Positions 1 to 10,984 of a stretch of DNA of 64,000 nucleotides are shown piece by piece. This DNA is from Pseudorhodoferax sp. Leaf274 (GTDB lineage Bacteria; Pseudomonadota; Gammaproteobacteria; Burkholderiales; Burkholderiaceae_C). The notes beneath the pieces are model-generated. The model saw nothing but the letters and a program-made list of their open reading frames with translations. It did no database searches and was not told where the DNA came from. The stretch's first letter is position 1. Every line of letters begins with the position of its first letter. The position numbers and the translations under genes were made by a program. The stretch spans positions 1 through 64,000 of the forward strand of contig NZ_LMNA01000007.1 of the NCBI RefSeq assembly GCF_001422445.1, read 5' to 3'.

Positions 1-142
1 TATGGCTGTTCATCCGAGGTTGTTCTGGGTTGATGGTTTGGCGTGAGAACCTCCATCTTCCCCGACTACTTTATGGCTGTTCATCCGAGGTTGTTCTGGG
101 TTGATGGTTTGGCGTGAGAACCTCCATCTTCCCCGACTACTT
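1..142. repeat. Two tandem copies of a 71-bp repeat at the left edge
   Basis: Bases 1-71 and 72-142 are identical, so this is a direct tandem duplication with a 71-bp period that may continue beyond the window edge. Each copy contains GAGGTTGTTC (16-25 and 87-96). Its reverse complement GAACAACCTC follows the array at 148-157, so the second copy and its flank can fold into a hairpin. The repeat is clearly less GC-rich than the neighbouring genes and has no convincing ORF. It could be the end of a mobile element, a small intergenic repeat family or a recombination product; I do not recognise the family. Bases 158-217 contain nothing I can call. Confidence 0.85.
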
Positions 143-217
143 CGGGTGAACAACCTCTTGGGAAACGACATCTAGCAGGCGCTGGCAGGCCCCTTCGAGA
201 CCTGGAACGCCCTGGCG

Positions 218-886
218 TCAGCGCGGTGCCGCGGGCGGCACCAGCACCGCCTCGACCTGCACCAGCAGCCGCACACGGTCCTCGAAGCCGAACTGCAGGC
301 CCCAGCTGATGCCCCACTGGCTGCGCAGGATCTCGGTCTCGAAATCGCCGCCGCAGACCTGGTGCCCGTGCAGCGGGCTCACATAGCAGTTGAAGCGCAC
401 GGCGCGCAGCTCGACCGGGTGCGTCTGGCCCAGCAGCGTGAGCCGGCCCGCCAGCGCGCGCACCCGGCCGTCCTCGATGCGCACGTCCTCGGCCTGGTAG
501 CGGCCGGTCGGGTAGTCGGCCACGTTCAGGAAGTCGCTGCTCTGCACATGGCGGTTGAGCAGGTCCACACCGGTGTTGATGCTGGCCATGTCGATGTGCA
601 CGTCCACGCGCGCCAACTGGCCGTTGGCGTCGATCACCACCTGGCCGTCGCGGCTGCCGAAGCGGCCCCGGTTGGTGCTGGTGCCGTAGTGGCCCATTTC
701 GTACAGCACGAAGGTGTGGGTCGGGTCCACCACGTAGCGGCCCCCGGCCTGGGGCGGCCCCGCGGGGCGGGCCGCCATCTCGGGTGCGGCGCCGGGGGCA
801 GGCTGCTGGGCGTGGGCAGGGGCGGAACACGCCAGCGCCGCGGCCAGGCACAGGCGCAGGAACGGAAGACGGCTTGCAATGGGCAT
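218..886 (-). CDS. YceI family periplasmic protein
   Basis: 222-residue protein with an N-terminal signal peptide (hydrophobic residues about 6-18, then an alanine-rich AHA-type cleavage region near residue 22). The mature part carries the YceI hallmarks: YVVDPTHTFVLYEMGHYG near the start, a middle segment VDVHIDMASINTG, and the DYPTGRYQ motif. YceI proteins are lipocalin-like periplasmic beta-barrels that bind polyisoprenoid or other amphiphilic ligands; the ligand here is unknown. I chose the ATG at 886 because longer in-frame starts add a basic segment before the signal peptide and run into the promoter region of the divergent reductase gene. That gene starts 122 bp away. Confidence 0.85.
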   Translation of the reverse strand: MPIASRLPFLRLCLAAALACSAPAHAQQPAPGAAPEMAARPAGPPQAGGRYVVDPTHTFVLYEMGHYGTSTNRGRFGSRDGQVVIDANGQLARVDVHIDMASINTGVDLLNRHVQSSDFLNVADYPTGRYQAEDVRIEDGRVRALAGRLTLLGQTHPVELRAVRFNCYVSPLHGHQVCGGDFETEILRSQWGISWGLQFGFEDRVRLLVQVEAVLVPPAAPR

Positions 887-1008
887 GGCCCAGTGTAGAG
901 GCGCGCGCAGCGGTTGCCGTGCCAGCCGCCGTACGGGCCACAGCAGGGGGAGGCGCGCGCCCTGCGCCGCCACAATGCGCTCCTTCGCAGCTTCTCTTGG
1001 CCCACCGC

Positions 1009-1935
1009 ATGTCCACTGCCGCACCGCTCCCCTCCACCCTGCAGGTCGCCGTCGTCGGCGCAGGTGCCGTCGGCTGCTACTACGGCGGCATGCTGGCGCG
1101 GGCCGGCCACGCCGTCACCTTGATCGGCCGGCCGCAGCACGTGGACGCCATCCGCGCCCATGGCTTGCGCATGCAGACGCTGGCGTTCGACGAGCAGGTG
1201 CGCGTGCAGGCCAGCACCGAGCCCGCCTCCGTGGCCGGCGCCGACCTCGTCCTGTTCAGCGTCAAGTCGCCCGACACCGAGAGCACCGGGCAGCAGCTGC
1301 TCGCGCACCTGCCCGCGCAGGCGCTGGTGCTCACGCTGCAGAACGGCGTGGACAACGCCGAGCGCCTGCGCACCGTGCTGCCGCACGAGGTGGCCGCCGC
1401 CGTGGTCTACGTGGCCACCGAAATGGCCGGCCCGGGCCACATGCGCCACCACGGCCGCGGCGAACTCGTCATCGAGCCCGGGCCGCGCAGCGAAGCGCTG
1501 GCACAGGCACTGCGCGCGGCCGGCGTGCCGACCGAGGTGTCGGCCAATGCGCGCAGTGCGCTGTGGTCCAAGCTGGTGCTCAACTGCGCCTACAACGCGC
1601 TCTCGGCCATCGCGCAGCTGCCCTACGGCCGCATGGTGCAGGGTGCCGGGGTGCCGCAGGTCATGGCCGACGTGGTGGCCGAATGCCTGGCCGTCGCCGC
1701 TGAGGAGGGCGTCGTGCTGCCGGCCGATCTCGCACAGGCGGTGGATCGGCTGGCCCAGACCATGCCCACGCAGAGCTCGTCCACCGCGCAGGACCTGGCG
1801 CGCGGCAAACCGACCGAGATCGACCACCTGAACGGCCTGGTCGTGCGACGCGGCGAAGCGCTGGGCATCCCCACGCCGGTGAACCGGGCCCTGTGGGCCC
1901 TGGTCAAGTTGATCGAGCAGGCACCCCAGCGCTGA
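1009..1935 (+). CDS. panE: 2-dehydropantoate 2-reductase family protein (ketopantoate reductase)
   Basis: 308 residues, the usual size for this family. An N-terminal Rossmann fold has the NADP-binding GAGAVG motif at residues 17-22. The C-terminal helical domain has the catalytic Lys-x3-Asn-x3-Asn pattern (K188, N192, N196) within SALWSKLVLNCAYNALSAI. Family members reduce 2-dehydropantoate to pantoate with NADPH for pantothenate and CoA synthesis. Comamonadaceae often carry several paralogues of unknown substrate, so the pantothenate role is likely but not certain. The ATG at 1009 places the Rossmann strand about a dozen residues from the N terminus. The gene is monocistronic and divergent from the YceI gene. 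Confidence 0.8.
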   Translation: MSTAAPLPSTLQVAVVGAGAVGCYYGGMLARAGHAVTLIGRPQHVDAIRAHGLRMQTLAFDEQVRVQASTEPASVAGADLVLFSVKSPDTESTGQQLLAHLPAQALVLTLQNGVDNAERLRTVLPHEVAAAVVYVATEMAGPGHMRHHGRGELVIEPGPRSEALAQALRAAGVPTEVSANARSALWSKLVLNCAYNALSAIAQLPYGRMVQGAGVPQVMADVVAECLAVAAEEGVVLPADLAQAVDRLAQTMPTQSSSTAQDLARGKPTEIDHLNGLVVRRGEALGIPTPVNRALWALVKLIEQAPQR

Positions 1936-2155
1936 GCGCGCGCCCGCGGAGCACTGCCACATGGCAGGCCGCAACGTGTACACACGACATGTGCTGCCCG
2001 CGGACCAATGGAACTCTACATTCGTGCGCGATACAAGCCATTGATTTTATTGTTTCTTTTCCGTAGCCAATTGCTGTCGACAGACTTTGCAGACCTGTTC
2101 TACGTCGATTGAATTCCATACAAAACATCGGTTAAAAACAACTGTGTTCCTTCTC

Positions 2156-2171
2156 TTGGCACGCATGCTGC
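2156..2171 (+). promoter_or_regulatory. Candidate sigma-54 promoter before a PEP-CTERM gene
   Basis: TTGGCACGCATGCTGC matches the -24/-12 layout: GG (2158-2159), ten bases, then GC (2170-2171), with a strong TTGGCAC upstream half. It lies 70 bp before the start codon, in an unusually AT-rich 306-bp intergenic stretch (1936-2241) with no gene. PEP-CTERM/exosortase systems in Gram-negative bacteria are known to be linked to the PrsK/PrsR two-component system and sigma-54 promoters. Assignment to this gene is inference. Confidence 0.6.
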
Positions 2172-2241
2172 TGTTTCCAACAGGTCGATCTTTGGTCGAC
2201 TGATTTGTGAAACAGTTTTATTGCATTCAAAAAGGAAAACC

Positions 2242-3051
2242 ATGCGAGTCGCACCCTTCAGCACCCTGAGCGCCATCGGCCTGGCCATCGCCGTTGCAAG
2301 CGGCAGCGCTGCCGCCGCGCCCATCAACTGGGACTACACCGTCAGCAGCGCGTTTGCCACCGGCGCTGGCGACACCACCTTCACCAGCGGGGCGGGCTGC
2401 CAGTCCGTGTCGGGTTCGGCCATCACCTGGGGCGTCTGTCCGAGCGGTCCCGCAGGCGTCGGCCGCAGCGGCATCGGCATCAGCAACAGCCCGCAGTCCG
2501 GCATGCTGACCACCAACGGCGCCGCTCAAGGCGCCAACACCTATACCCACAGCAACAACGCCGTGAACTCCGGCTACGCGACGCTGACCGGGGCCACCAT
2601 CACTGCCACGCTCGGCCTGCGGGCCTCGGGCACCAGCGACGCCTACGTCTACCAGACGGCCACCTACAAGATCCGCTTTGCCGAGACGCCCAACGTGGCG
2701 GGCACCTGTGCGGCCGCCAGCCCCGTGGGCAACCCCTGCAACGACATCTGGGTGCTGGACGGCTCGCTGAACAAGTCGATCGACCTGGGTGGCGAGCAGT
2801 ACTTCTTCAGCTTCTTCGCCTCGCCGGCGCTGGCGACGCTGCCCAACGCCGTCTGCGAAGCCGCCAACGCGGACGACGGCTGCATCGGCTTCACCACCAT
2901 CGAAGGTCAGGAGAACGCCGTCAACTTCCTGGTGAAGGTGACCAGCACGCCGCTGGTGGTCGAGGTGCCCGAACCCGCATCGATCGCGCTGCTGGGCGCC
3001 GGCCTCGTGGGCCTGGCCGGCGTGCGCCGTCGCCGTCAGAACAAGGCCTGA
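2242..3051 (+). CDS. PEP-CTERM sorting domain protein (exported)
   Basis: 269 residues. A signal peptide (hydrophobic stretch about 10-25, ending SAAAA) opens the protein. The last 27 residues are a PEP-CTERM signal: Pro-Glu-Pro, a hydrophobic helix (ALLGAGLVGLAGV) and a basic RRRR cluster. Such proteins are exported, recognised by an exosortase and usually become surface or exopolysaccharide-associated. The middle is Ser/Thr/Gly/Asn-rich with a few cysteines and no domain I can name. The ATG at 2242 follows an AAGGAAAA ribosome-binding site; an in-frame TTG at 2221 is less likely. No exosortase gene lies in the window, so sorting must depend on one elsewhere. Confidence 0.85.
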   Translation: MRVAPFSTLSAIGLAIAVASGSAAAAPINWDYTVSSAFATGAGDTTFTSGAGCQSVSGSAITWGVCPSGPAGVGRSGIGISNSPQSGMLTTNGAAQGANTYTHSNNAVNSGYATLTGATITATLGLRASGTSDAYVYQTATYKIRFAETPNVAGTCAAASPVGNPCNDIWVLDGSLNKSIDLGGEQYFFSFFASPALATLPNAVCEAANADDGCIGFTTIEGQENAVNFLVKVTSTPLVVEVPEPASIALLGAGLVGLAGVRRRRQNKA

Positions 3052-3071
3052 GCGCCGTCCTGCACCGATCC

Positions 3072-3096
3072 AGCCCCGCCCCGGCGGGGCTTTTTC
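3072..3096 (+). terminator. Rho-independent terminator after the PEP-CTERM gene
   Basis: A GC-rich hairpin (GCCCCG pairing with CGGGGC across a short CCCCGG loop) is followed directly by five T residues. It sits 20 bp after the stop codon and also lies between two convergent genes. Confidence 0.8.
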
Positions 3097-3135
3097 TTGG
3101 GCGCAACCGGCCCGCGGTGCAAATGGCGCCGCAGT

Positions 3136-4914
3136 TCAGAAGCTTTCCCAGTCGTCGTCGCCGCGCGCGCCGGCCAGCGCCGGCTCCTTCGCCGCGGCCT
3201 TCGTTGGAGTCTTGTGCGGGGCCGCTGCGGCCTTGGCGGCCGGCACCGCGCGGCGGGTGGCCGGCGCGATCGACGGCCTGGCCGGTCGGGCCGGCGTGGC
3301 AAGCATGGCGGGCGCCGCCAGCACGGGCCGCTGCGCCGGCGCCGCGGCGGGCGTGCCGTGCGGCAGCACGCCCCCTGTTTCGATGCGGAACACGCTCACG
3401 GCGGTGGCCAGCTGGCCGGCCTGGGCCTTCAAGGCGCCCGTGGCGGCAGCCGCTTCCTCGACCAGGGCAGCGTTCTGCTGCGTCACCGTGTCCATCTGCG
3501 AGACCGCCTGGTGCACCTGCTCGATGCCCTGGCTCTGCTCCTGGCTGGCAGCGGTGATCTCGGCCACCAGGTCGCTCACGCGCTGCACGCTCTGCACGAT
3601 GGCATCCATGGTGCGGCCGGCCTCGGCCACCTGTGCGCTGCCCTCCTCGACCTTGGCCACCGAATCGCCGATGAGCTGCTTCACGTCCTTGGCCGCGGCG
3701 GCCGAACGCTGCGCCAGCGCCCGCACCTCGCCCGCAACGACCGCGAAGCCGCGGCCCTGCTCACCAGCCCGGGCGGCTTCCACGGCGGCGTTCAGCGCCA
3801 GGATGTTGGTCTGGAACGCGATGCCGTCGATGACGCCGATGATGTCGGCGATCTTGCGGCTGCTGTCGTTGATGGCGCCCATGGTGCCCACCACCCCGGC
3901 CACCACCTGGCCGCCCTGCACGGCCGTCTTGGAGGCAGACGCCGCCAGCTGGTTGGCCTGGCGCGCGTTGTCGGCGTTCTGGCGCACGGTGCTGGTCAGC
4001 TGCTCCATCGAGGCCGCGGTCTGCTGCAGCGAGCTGGCCTGCTCCTCGGTGCGCGAGGACAGATCCTGGTTGCCCGCGTCGATCTCGCTCGATGCGGTGG
4101 CGATGCCGTCGGTGCCCGAACGCACCCTGGCCACGACGCCGGACAGGCTCGCGTTCATGTCCTGCAGCGCCTGCAGCAGCTGGCCGGTCTCGTCGCGCGA
4201 TTGCACGGTCACGCGGCTGGTGAGGTCGTTGGCGGCGACGGCGCGCGCCACGCGCACGGCTTCGGCCAGCGGCTGCGTGATGCCCGCAGTCAGGCGCCAG
4301 GCGAACAGGCCTCCGGCCAGCAGGCCCAGCAGGCCCAGGCCCAGCATCAGCAGGCGGCTCTCGCCGTAGATGCCGTCGATGCGGGTGGCCGTGGCGTCGA
4401 TGCTGGCGCGTTGCAGGTCCAGCAGCTGCTGGATCAGCGCCGTGTACTTCTCGGTGGCCGGCAGGAAGACCTGGGTCAGCAGGCGTTCGGCCTCGTCGGC
4501 CTGGCCCTCGCCCTTGGCCTTGACCGCCGCATCGCGCGAGGACAGGTAGACCGCGCGCGCCTTCTGGATCTCTTCCCACAGCGCTTTTTCCTGCGGCTCG
4601 TCCAGCAACGGCTCGATGCGCTTTTGCAGCTCGGCCGACTCCTTGGTGCTGAAGGCGGCATCGGCCGCGAAGAACTGGCCGAGCGATGGGTCGCTGCTCT
4701 TGACGATGGCCGTGGTGCGGCGCGCGCCGCTGTAGATGTAGCGGTACCAGTCGCTGATCATGCGTTCCATGGCCAGCGGCTGCTGGGTCATGTCGCTGGT
4801 CGCGCTGGCCACCGTTTGCAGCCGCCACAGGCCGACGGCCGTGATGAGCGCCATGACGAGCAGGATGAGCGCAAAGCCGCCTCCCAGGCGGGTCCCGATG
4901 CGGAGGTTCTTCAT
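3136..4914 (-). CDS. Methyl-accepting chemotaxis protein
   Basis: 592 residues with the classical receptor layout: TM1 (about 11-29), a periplasmic four-helix-type sensor region (30-186), TM2 (about 187-207), HAMP (about 209-261), and a long cytoplasmic coiled coil. The signalling tip [20 protein letters not shown] lies around residues 370-390. After an Ala/Pro-rich linker the protein ends in DWESF, which resembles the xWExF tether pentapeptide (NWETF in enteric receptors) used to recruit CheR and CheB. The ligand cannot be inferred. No che gene is nearby. Upstream, the reverse complement of 4981-4988 reads GCCAATAA, close to the -10 element of flagellar sigma-28 promoters, but no good -35 element was seen. 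Confidence 0.92.
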   Translation of the reverse strand: MKNLRIGTRLGGGFALILLVMALITAVGLWRLQTVASATSDMTQQPLAMERMISDWYRYIYSGARRTTAIVKSSDPSLGQFFAADAAFSTKESAELQKRIEPLLDEPQEKALWEEIQKARAVYLSSRDAAVKAKGEGQADEAERLLTQVFLPATEKYTALIQQLLDLQRASIDATATRIDGIYGESRLLMLGLGLLGLLAGGLFAWRLTAGITQPLAEAVRVARAVAANDLTSRVTVQSRDETGQLLQALQDMNASLSGVVARVRSGTDGIATASSEIDAGNQDLSSRTEEQASSLQQTAASMEQLTSTVRQNADNARQANQLAASASKTAVQGGQVVAGVVGTMGAINDSSRKIADIIGVIDGIAFQTNILALNAAVEAARAGEQGRGFAVVAGEVRALAQRSAAAAKDVKQLIGDSVAKVEEGSAQVAEAGRTMDAIVQSVQRVSDLVAEITAASQEQSQGIEQVHQAVSQMDTVTQQNAALVEEAAAATGALKAQAGQLATAVSVFRIETGGVLPHGTPAAAPAQRPVLAAPAMLATPARPARPSIAPATRRAVPAAKAAAAPHKTPTKAAAKEPALAGARGDDDWESF

Positions 4915-5167
4915 GAACGGAGTCGCGTGAAGGTGGATGGATGGGGGGCGCTGTAGCGGAACGCCCCGATGATCCGTCCATTATTGGCGCGAATCATCCC
5001 CATAATTCGCACGGAATTTGCCACTCATAGGGCAAACCCGGACGCTTGTCCGCCCGGCCGTCCGGCCAGCGCTGACCTCGGCACACGACGGCACGCCGTC
5101 ACACGCGCCGCACCGCGGAGGCACGATCTGGCAAGCTCGGCGGCTCTCCCACCACCAGCGCCCCGCC

Positions 5168-5398
5168 ATGGACGACCTGCCTCCCCTGCCCACCATCACC
5201 CCCGGCCGCTACCGCCATTACAAGGGCGGCGAGTACGAGGTGCTCGCCGTCGCACGGCACAGCGAGACTTTGGAGCCGCTGGTGGTCTACCGGCCGCTCT
5301 ACAACGGCACGGGCTGGTGGGTGCGGCCCCACGCCATGTTTGTCGGCGGCGTCGAGGTCGACGGTCGGCAGCAGCCCCGGTTCCAGCGGCTGGACTGA
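5168..5398 (+). CDS. DUF1653 domain protein
   Basis: 76 residues, covering the whole small DUF1653 fold: PGRYRHYKGGEYEVL, a central YRPLYNGTGWWVRP and a C-terminal FVGGV segment. Family members are about 60-80 residues with conserved aromatic positions and no assigned function. The start at 5168 puts the conserved GRYRHYKG motif about 14 residues in. The region before it (4915-5167) is the divergent leader with the chemoreceptor gene and holds no other gene I can support. Confidence 0.8.
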   Translation: MDDLPPLPTITPGRYRHYKGGEYEVLAVARHSETLEPLVVYRPLYNGTGWWVRPHAMFVGGVEVDGRQQPRFQRLD

Positions 5399-5433
5399 GC
5401 CGGGGCCGGGCCGCCCCGGCGGGCGCGCCTTGG

Positions 5434-6843
5434 CTACAGGTGGATCGCCCGCCCCAGCGCGCGCAACGCGGCCTCCTGCACCGCCTCGCCCAGCGTGGGA
5501 TGGGCGTGGACGATGCCGCCCACATCCTCCAGCCGCGCCCCCATCTCGATGGCATAGCAAAAGGCCGCCGCGAGTTCGGACACGCCATGGCCCACGGCCT
5601 GCCAGCCCAGCACGAGGTGGTTGTCCTGGCGCGCCACCACACGCACGAAACCCTCGCCGCCCTCCATGGTCAGCGCCCGGCTATTGGCCGCGAACGGGAA
5701 CTGCGCGACAAGCGTCTCGGTGCCGGCCTGCGCGGCCTGGGCCTGGGTCTGGCCGACGGCCACCACCTCCGGGTCGGTGAAGCACACGGCCGGGATCGCC
5801 AACGGCGCGAAACGGCGCCGGTGTCCGGCGATGCACTCGGCCGCCACCTCGCCCTGGGCCATGGCCCGGTGCGCGAGCATGGGCTCGCCGGTCAGGTCGC
5901 CGACCGCCCAGACCTGGCGCATGGAAGTGCGCCCCGTGGCGTCGACCTTCACGGCGCGGCCGTCCATGTCCAGCTGCAGCGTCTGCAGGCCGGCCGTGCG
6001 CGGGCGCCGGCCCGCGGCCACCAGCACCTTGTCGGCCGGCAGCACGAATTCGTCGGCATGGCGGCTGCGCACGCGCAGGCCGCTGCCGTCCGCCGTCAGG
6101 CCCTCGGCCGTGCAGCCCAGGTGCAGCACGATCCCGATGCGCTTGAGCGCGGCCAGCACCGGCTTGCCCAGGTCTTCCTCGTAGCCGGGCAGCACGCGCT
6201 CGGCCACGTCGACGACGGTGACCTCGGCCCCCAGCTTGCGCCAGGCCATGCCCAGCTCCAGCCCGATGTAGCCGGCGCCGACCACGACCAGGTGCCGCGG
6301 CACGGCGGTCAGCGCCAGCGCCTCGGTGGACGAGAGCACGGTGCCCCCGGGTTCCGAAAACGGCAGCTGCGGCAGCGCCATGGGCTCCGAACCCGTGGCC
6401 AGCAGCAGGTGCTCGCACTGCAGCCGCAGCGTTTCGCCGTCGTCCAACGCCACGTCCACCGTCTTGCCGTCGACGATGCGGGCCCAGCCTGCGACCACCT
6501 GCACCCCGGCCTTGCGCAGCAGCGCGGCGACGCCGCCCGTGAGCTTGCCCACGACGCCTTCCTTCCAGGCCTGCGTGACCGCCAGGTCGATGCTGGCCGC
6601 CTCGGCGCGGATGCCCAGCGGCGAACTGCGCGCGCCCGGCGTGGCACTGCGCACGCGGTCGTAGGCGTCGGCCGCATGGATCAGCGCCTTGGACGGAATG
6701 CAGCCGATGTTCAGACAGGTGCCGCCGGGCGCCATGCCTTCGACCAAGGTGGTGGCAACGCCGAGTTGCGCCGCCCGGATGGCCGCCACATACCCGCCGG
6801 GGCCTCCGCCGATGACGAGCAATGTCGTGTTTCTCGATGCCAT
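5434..6843 (-). CDS. lpd: Dihydrolipoyl dehydrogenase (E3) of the branched-chain complex
   Basis: 469 residues. The FAD-binding GGGPGGY motif is at residues 12-18, the redox-active disulfide in [10 protein letters not shown] (C43 and C48), a second Rossmann NAD site [12 protein letters not shown] in the middle, and the catalytic His/Glu pair in HAHPTLGE near the C terminus. It reoxidises the dihydrolipoyl arm of E2 with NAD+. It is the last gene of E1alpha-E1beta-E2-E3 and starts 2 bp after the E2 stop, so it is almost certainly cotranscribed and dedicated to this complex (the lpdV type). Confidence 0.93.
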   Translation of the reverse strand: MASRNTTLLVIGGGPGGYVAAIRAAQLGVATTLVEGMAPGGTCLNIGCIPSKALIHAADAYDRVRSATPGARSSPLGIRAEAASIDLAVTQAWKEGVVGKLTGGVAALLRKAGVQVVAGWARIVDGKTVDVALDDGETLRLQCEHLLLATGSEPMALPQLPFSEPGGTVLSSTEALALTAVPRHLVVVGAGYIGLELGMAWRKLGAEVTVVDVAERVLPGYEEDLGKPVLAALKRIGIVLHLGCTAEGLTADGSGLRVRSRHADEFVLPADKVLVAAGRRPRTAGLQTLQLDMDGRAVKVDATGRTSMRQVWAVGDLTGEPMLAHRAMAQGEVAAECIAGHRRRFAPLAIPAVCFTDPEVVAVGQTQAQAAQAGTETLVAQFPFAANSRALTMEGGEGFVRVVARQDNHLVLGWQAVGHGVSELAAAFCYAIEMGARLEDVGGIVHAHPTLGEAVQEAALRALGRAIHL

Positions 6844-6845
6844 CT

Positions 6846-8168
6846 TCACTCCACGAACAGCAGGGCCGGCGATTCGAGCAGCGCGCGAACGGCCTGGATG
6901 AACTGCGCCGCGTCCATGCCGTCGACCACGCGGTGGTCGAAGGACGACGACAGGTTCATGAGCTTGCGTGCCACCACCGCGCCGCCGCGCAAGGCCGGGC
7001 GCTCGACGATGCGGTTGACGCCAACGATGGCCACCTCGGGGTGGTTGATCACCGGCGTGGTCACGATGCCGCCCAGCGGGCCCAGGCTGCTGATGGTGAT
7101 GGTGGAGCCCGACAACTCCTCGCGCCCGGCCTTGCCGCTGCGGCCGGCCTCGGCGAGCCTGGCGATCTCGCGCGCGCAGGCCCAGGGATCCAGCGCCTCG
7201 GCATGGCGCAGCACGGGCACCAGCAGCCCGCCATCGGTCTGCGTGGCCACGCCCAGGTGCACGGGCTGGTAGCGCGTGACCACGCCGGCGTCGTCGTCGA
7301 AGCGGGCGTTCATCTGCGGGAAGTCGCGCAGCGCGAGCACCAGCGCACGCGCCAGCAGCGGCAGCAAGGTGAGCTTGCCGCGCGCCGGCCCGTAGCGTTC
7401 GTTCAGTTGCGCGCGCAGGGCCTCGATGTCGGTGACGTCGACCTCCTCCACATAGCTGAAGTGCGGGATGCGGCGCTTGGCCTCCTGCATCTTCTGCGCG
7501 ATCTTGCGGCGCAGGCCGATCAGCGGGACGGACTCCTCGCCATGGCGCTGCGCATAGCCGCTGCCGGCAACGGGCGTGCGCGGCTGGCCGCCTGCGACCA
7601 GGTAGATGTCCAGGTCCTCGTGCGTGATGCGGCCGGCCGGGCCGCTGCCATGCACGAACTGCAGTTCGATGCCAAGCTCCCAGGCGCGCTGGCGCACGGC
7701 CGGCGAGGCAACGGGTTTCTCGCCCGGCGCGCGCATGGCCACCGGGGCGGCCACGGGTGGGCGTTGTGCCGGCACCCTCGGCGCGCCCGGCACCACGGCG
7801 GCGGGCCCGGTGGTCGCGGGCGCCGCAGCGGCGGGCTCGGCCGCTGCGGGCTCGACGGCTGGCGCCGCGGCAACCGGCGCCGCGACGCTGGCCCGCTGCG
7901 CGGCTTTCGCCGCCACGTTGCCCGCGCCCTCGACCTCCAGCCGGATCAGTTCGGCGCCCACCGCCAGCAGCGCGCCCGGCTGTCCGCCGAGTTCGAGCAC
8001 GGTGCCGGCCACGGGCGAGGGAATCTCCACCGTCGCCTTGTCTGTCATCACGTCGGCCAGGATCTGGTCCTCCGCCACCGGGTCGCCGGGCTTGACGCGC
8101 CACTCGACCAGTTCCACTTCGGCGATGCCCTCGCCGATGTCGGGCATCTTGATGGTGTATTGGCCCAT
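6846..8168 (-). CDS. bkdB: Dihydrolipoyl acyltransferase (E2) of branched-chain 2-oxoacid dehydrogenase
   Basis: 440 residues. It has one N-terminal lipoyl domain with the lipoylation lysine K44 in [11 protein letters not shown], a long Ala/Pro-rich flexible linker, a peripheral subunit-binding domain ([18 protein letters not shown]), and a C-terminal catalytic acyltransferase domain ending with the active-site motif [16 protein letters not shown]2 forms the core of the complex and transfers branched acyl groups from E1 to CoA. A single lipoyl domain fits the branched-chain type. It sits one base after the E1beta stop. Confidence 0.92.
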   Translation of the reverse strand: MGQYTIKMPDIGEGIAEVELVEWRVKPGDPVAEDQILADVMTDKATVEIPSPVAGTVLELGGQPGALLAVGAELIRLEVEGAGNVAAKAAQRASVAAPVAAAPAVEPAAAEPAAAAPATTGPAAVVPGAPRVPAQRPPVAAPVAMRAPGEKPVASPAVRQRAWELGIELQFVHGSGPAGRITHEDLDIYLVAGGQPRTPVAGSGYAQRHGEESVPLIGLRRKIAQKMQEAKRRIPHFSYVEEVDVTDIEALRAQLNERYGPARGKLTLLPLLARALVLALRDFPQMNARFDDDAGVVTRYQPVHLGVATQTDGGLLVPVLRHAEALDPWACAREIARLAEAGRSGKAGREELSGSTITISSLGPLGGIVTTPVINHPEVAIVGVNRIVERPALRGGAVVARKLMNLSSSFDHRVVDGMDAAQFIQAVRALLESPALLFVE

Positions 8169-8169
8169 G

Positions 8170-9240
8170 TCAGCTCTCCATCGCGCGTTGGAAGGCGGCA
8201 CCGACGCGGTCGGGGCCCGGGAAATAGGCCCACTCCTGCGCATGCGGATACGGCGTGTCCCAGCCGGTCACGCGCTCGATGGGCGCCTCCAATTGGTAGA
8301 AGCAGTGTTCCTGCACCAGCGCCGACAGCTCGGCGCCGAAGCCGCTGGTCTTGGTGGCCTCGTGCACGATCACGCAGCGGCCGGTCTTCTTGACCGAGGC
8401 GACGATGGTGTCCAGGTCCAGTGGCCAGATCGAACGCAGGTCGATGATCTCCGCGTCGATGCCGGTCTCGCGCGCGGCACACTCGGCCACCCAGGTCATG
8501 GTGCCGTAGGTCAGCACGGTCAATTGGTTGCCGGGCCGGAACACCGCGGCCGACTCCAGCGGCACGGTGTAGTAGCCCTCGGGCACCATGCCCATGGCGT
8601 GCTTGGACCACGGCACGACAGGCCGGTCGTGGCGGCCGTCGAACGGGCCGTTGTACAGCCGCTTGGGCTCCAGGAAGATGACCGGGTCGTTGCACGCGAT
8701 GGCCGAGATCAGCAGGCCCTTGGCGTCGTACGGGTTGCTGGGCAACACGGTGCGCAGGCCGCTGACATGGGTGAACAGCGCCTCGGGGCTCTGGCTGTGC
8801 GTCTGCCCGCCGTAGATGCCGCCGCCGCAGGGCATGCGCACCGTGATCGGGCAGGTGAAGTCGCCGGCCGAGCGGTAGCGCAGCCGCGCCGCCTCGGACA
8901 CCAGTTGGTCCGAGGCCGGGTAGAAGTAATCGGCGAACTGGATCTCGGCCACCGGGCGCAGGCCATAGGCCCCCATGCCCACGGCCACGCCGACGATGCC
9001 GCCTTCGCTGATCGGCGTGTCGAAGCAGCGCGTCTTGCCGTACTTGGCCTGCAGGCCTTCGGTGACGCGGAACACGCCGCCGAAGTAGCCCACGTCCTGG
9101 CCGAACACGACCACGTCGGGGTCGCGCGCCATCACCACGTCCAGCGCCGAGCGCAGGGCCTGGATCATGGTCATGGGCTTGCTGGCCATCTTTGCCGCTT
9201 CTGCCGTCTCCACGGCCGGGTTCTCGGTTTCGGTCAGCAT
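8170..9240 (-). CDS. bkdA2: Branched-chain 2-oxoacid dehydrogenase E1 beta subunit
   Basis: 356 residues with the transketolase-like pyrimidine domain (MTMIQALRSALDVVMARDP, then VFGQDVGYFGGVFRVTEGL) and the C-terminal transketolase domain. The DTPISEGGIVGVAVGMGAYG segment and the Gly-rich RMPCGGGIYGGQTHSQSPE loop are typical of E1beta. With E1alpha it forms the thiamine-diphosphate heterotetramer that decarboxylates the keto acids of valine, leucine and isoleucine. The start at 9240 lies 2 bp after the E1alpha stop. Confidence 0.92.
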   Translation of the reverse strand: MLTETENPAVETAEAAKMASKPMTMIQALRSALDVVMARDPDVVVFGQDVGYFGGVFRVTEGLQAKYGKTRCFDTPISEGGIVGVAVGMGAYGLRPVAEIQFADYFYPASDQLVSEAARLRYRSAGDFTCPITVRMPCGGGIYGGQTHSQSPEALFTHVSGLRTVLPSNPYDAKGLLISAIACNDPVIFLEPKRLYNGPFDGRHDRPVVPWSKHAMGMVPEGYYTVPLESAAVFRPGNQLTVLTYGTMTWVAECAARETGIDAEIIDLRSIWPLDLDTIVASVKKTGRCVIVHEATKTSGFGAELSALVQEHCFYQLEAPIERVTGWDTPYPHAQEWAYFPGPDRVGAAFQRAMES

Positions 9241-9242
9241 CT

Positions 9243-10607
<1,365 letters not shown>

Positions 10608-10973
10608 TCAGGCCAGGCGGACCTTGGTGTAGCTGCCGCGGTCCATGTCGACGACCTCCACGCTGAGGTAGGCCTCGAGGCCCGACGGCAAGGCGTTCAG
10701 ATGGCTACGCAGCGCATCCGCCACGCGGCGGCTCAGGTCCGTTTTCGCCTCCGGCGTGCGGCCGGCCAGGATGCGCAGCTGCACATGCAGGTAGCCGCGG
10801 CCGCTGTCCTGCAGGCCGACGCGGAAATGCTCGGCACGCAGCACGCGCGCCTTGAGGTCGGCTTCGTCTTGGACCTCGGGGCTCTCCGACAGCGCCTGCG
10901 TAGTGGCCGCCAGCATGGCGTCGAACGGCAGGTCGCCGAGGTTGGGGGTGTACTCGATGACGATGTGGGGCAT
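10608..10973 (-). CDS. 5-carboxymethyl-2-hydroxymuconate isomerase-like protein (HpaF/CHMI family)
   Basis: 121 residues. After Met removal the mature protein begins with Pro (MPHIVIEYTPN), the catalytic N-terminal proline of the tautomerase superfamily. The HFRVG and VQLRILAGRTPEAK segments match CHMI. In the homoprotocatechuate (4-hydroxyphenylacetate) pathway this enzyme isomerises 5-carboxymethyl-2-hydroxymuconate. No other hpa gene is present, so the substrate here is uncertain. The start is fixed by the proline requirement. It follows the cytidine deaminase gene by 11 bp. Confidence 0.8.
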   Translation of the reverse strand: MPHIVIEYTPNLGDLPFDAMLAATTQALSESPEVQDEADLKARVLRAEHFRVGLQDSGRGYLHVQLRILAGRTPEAKTDLSRRVADALRSHLNALPSGLEAYLSVEVVDMDRGSYTKVRLA

Positions 10974-10984
10974 GGAAAAAGCGT

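Noticed and set aside
1-157. The 71-bp repeats as a CRISPR array
   Set aside because: The copies touch each other with no unique spacers, and the unit is far longer than CRISPR repeats. No cas gene is present.
3097-4956. A 619-codon plus-strand open frame over the chemoreceptor
   Set aside because: It is the antisense of a well-supported receptor and encodes low-complexity Arg/Gly/His-rich sequence.
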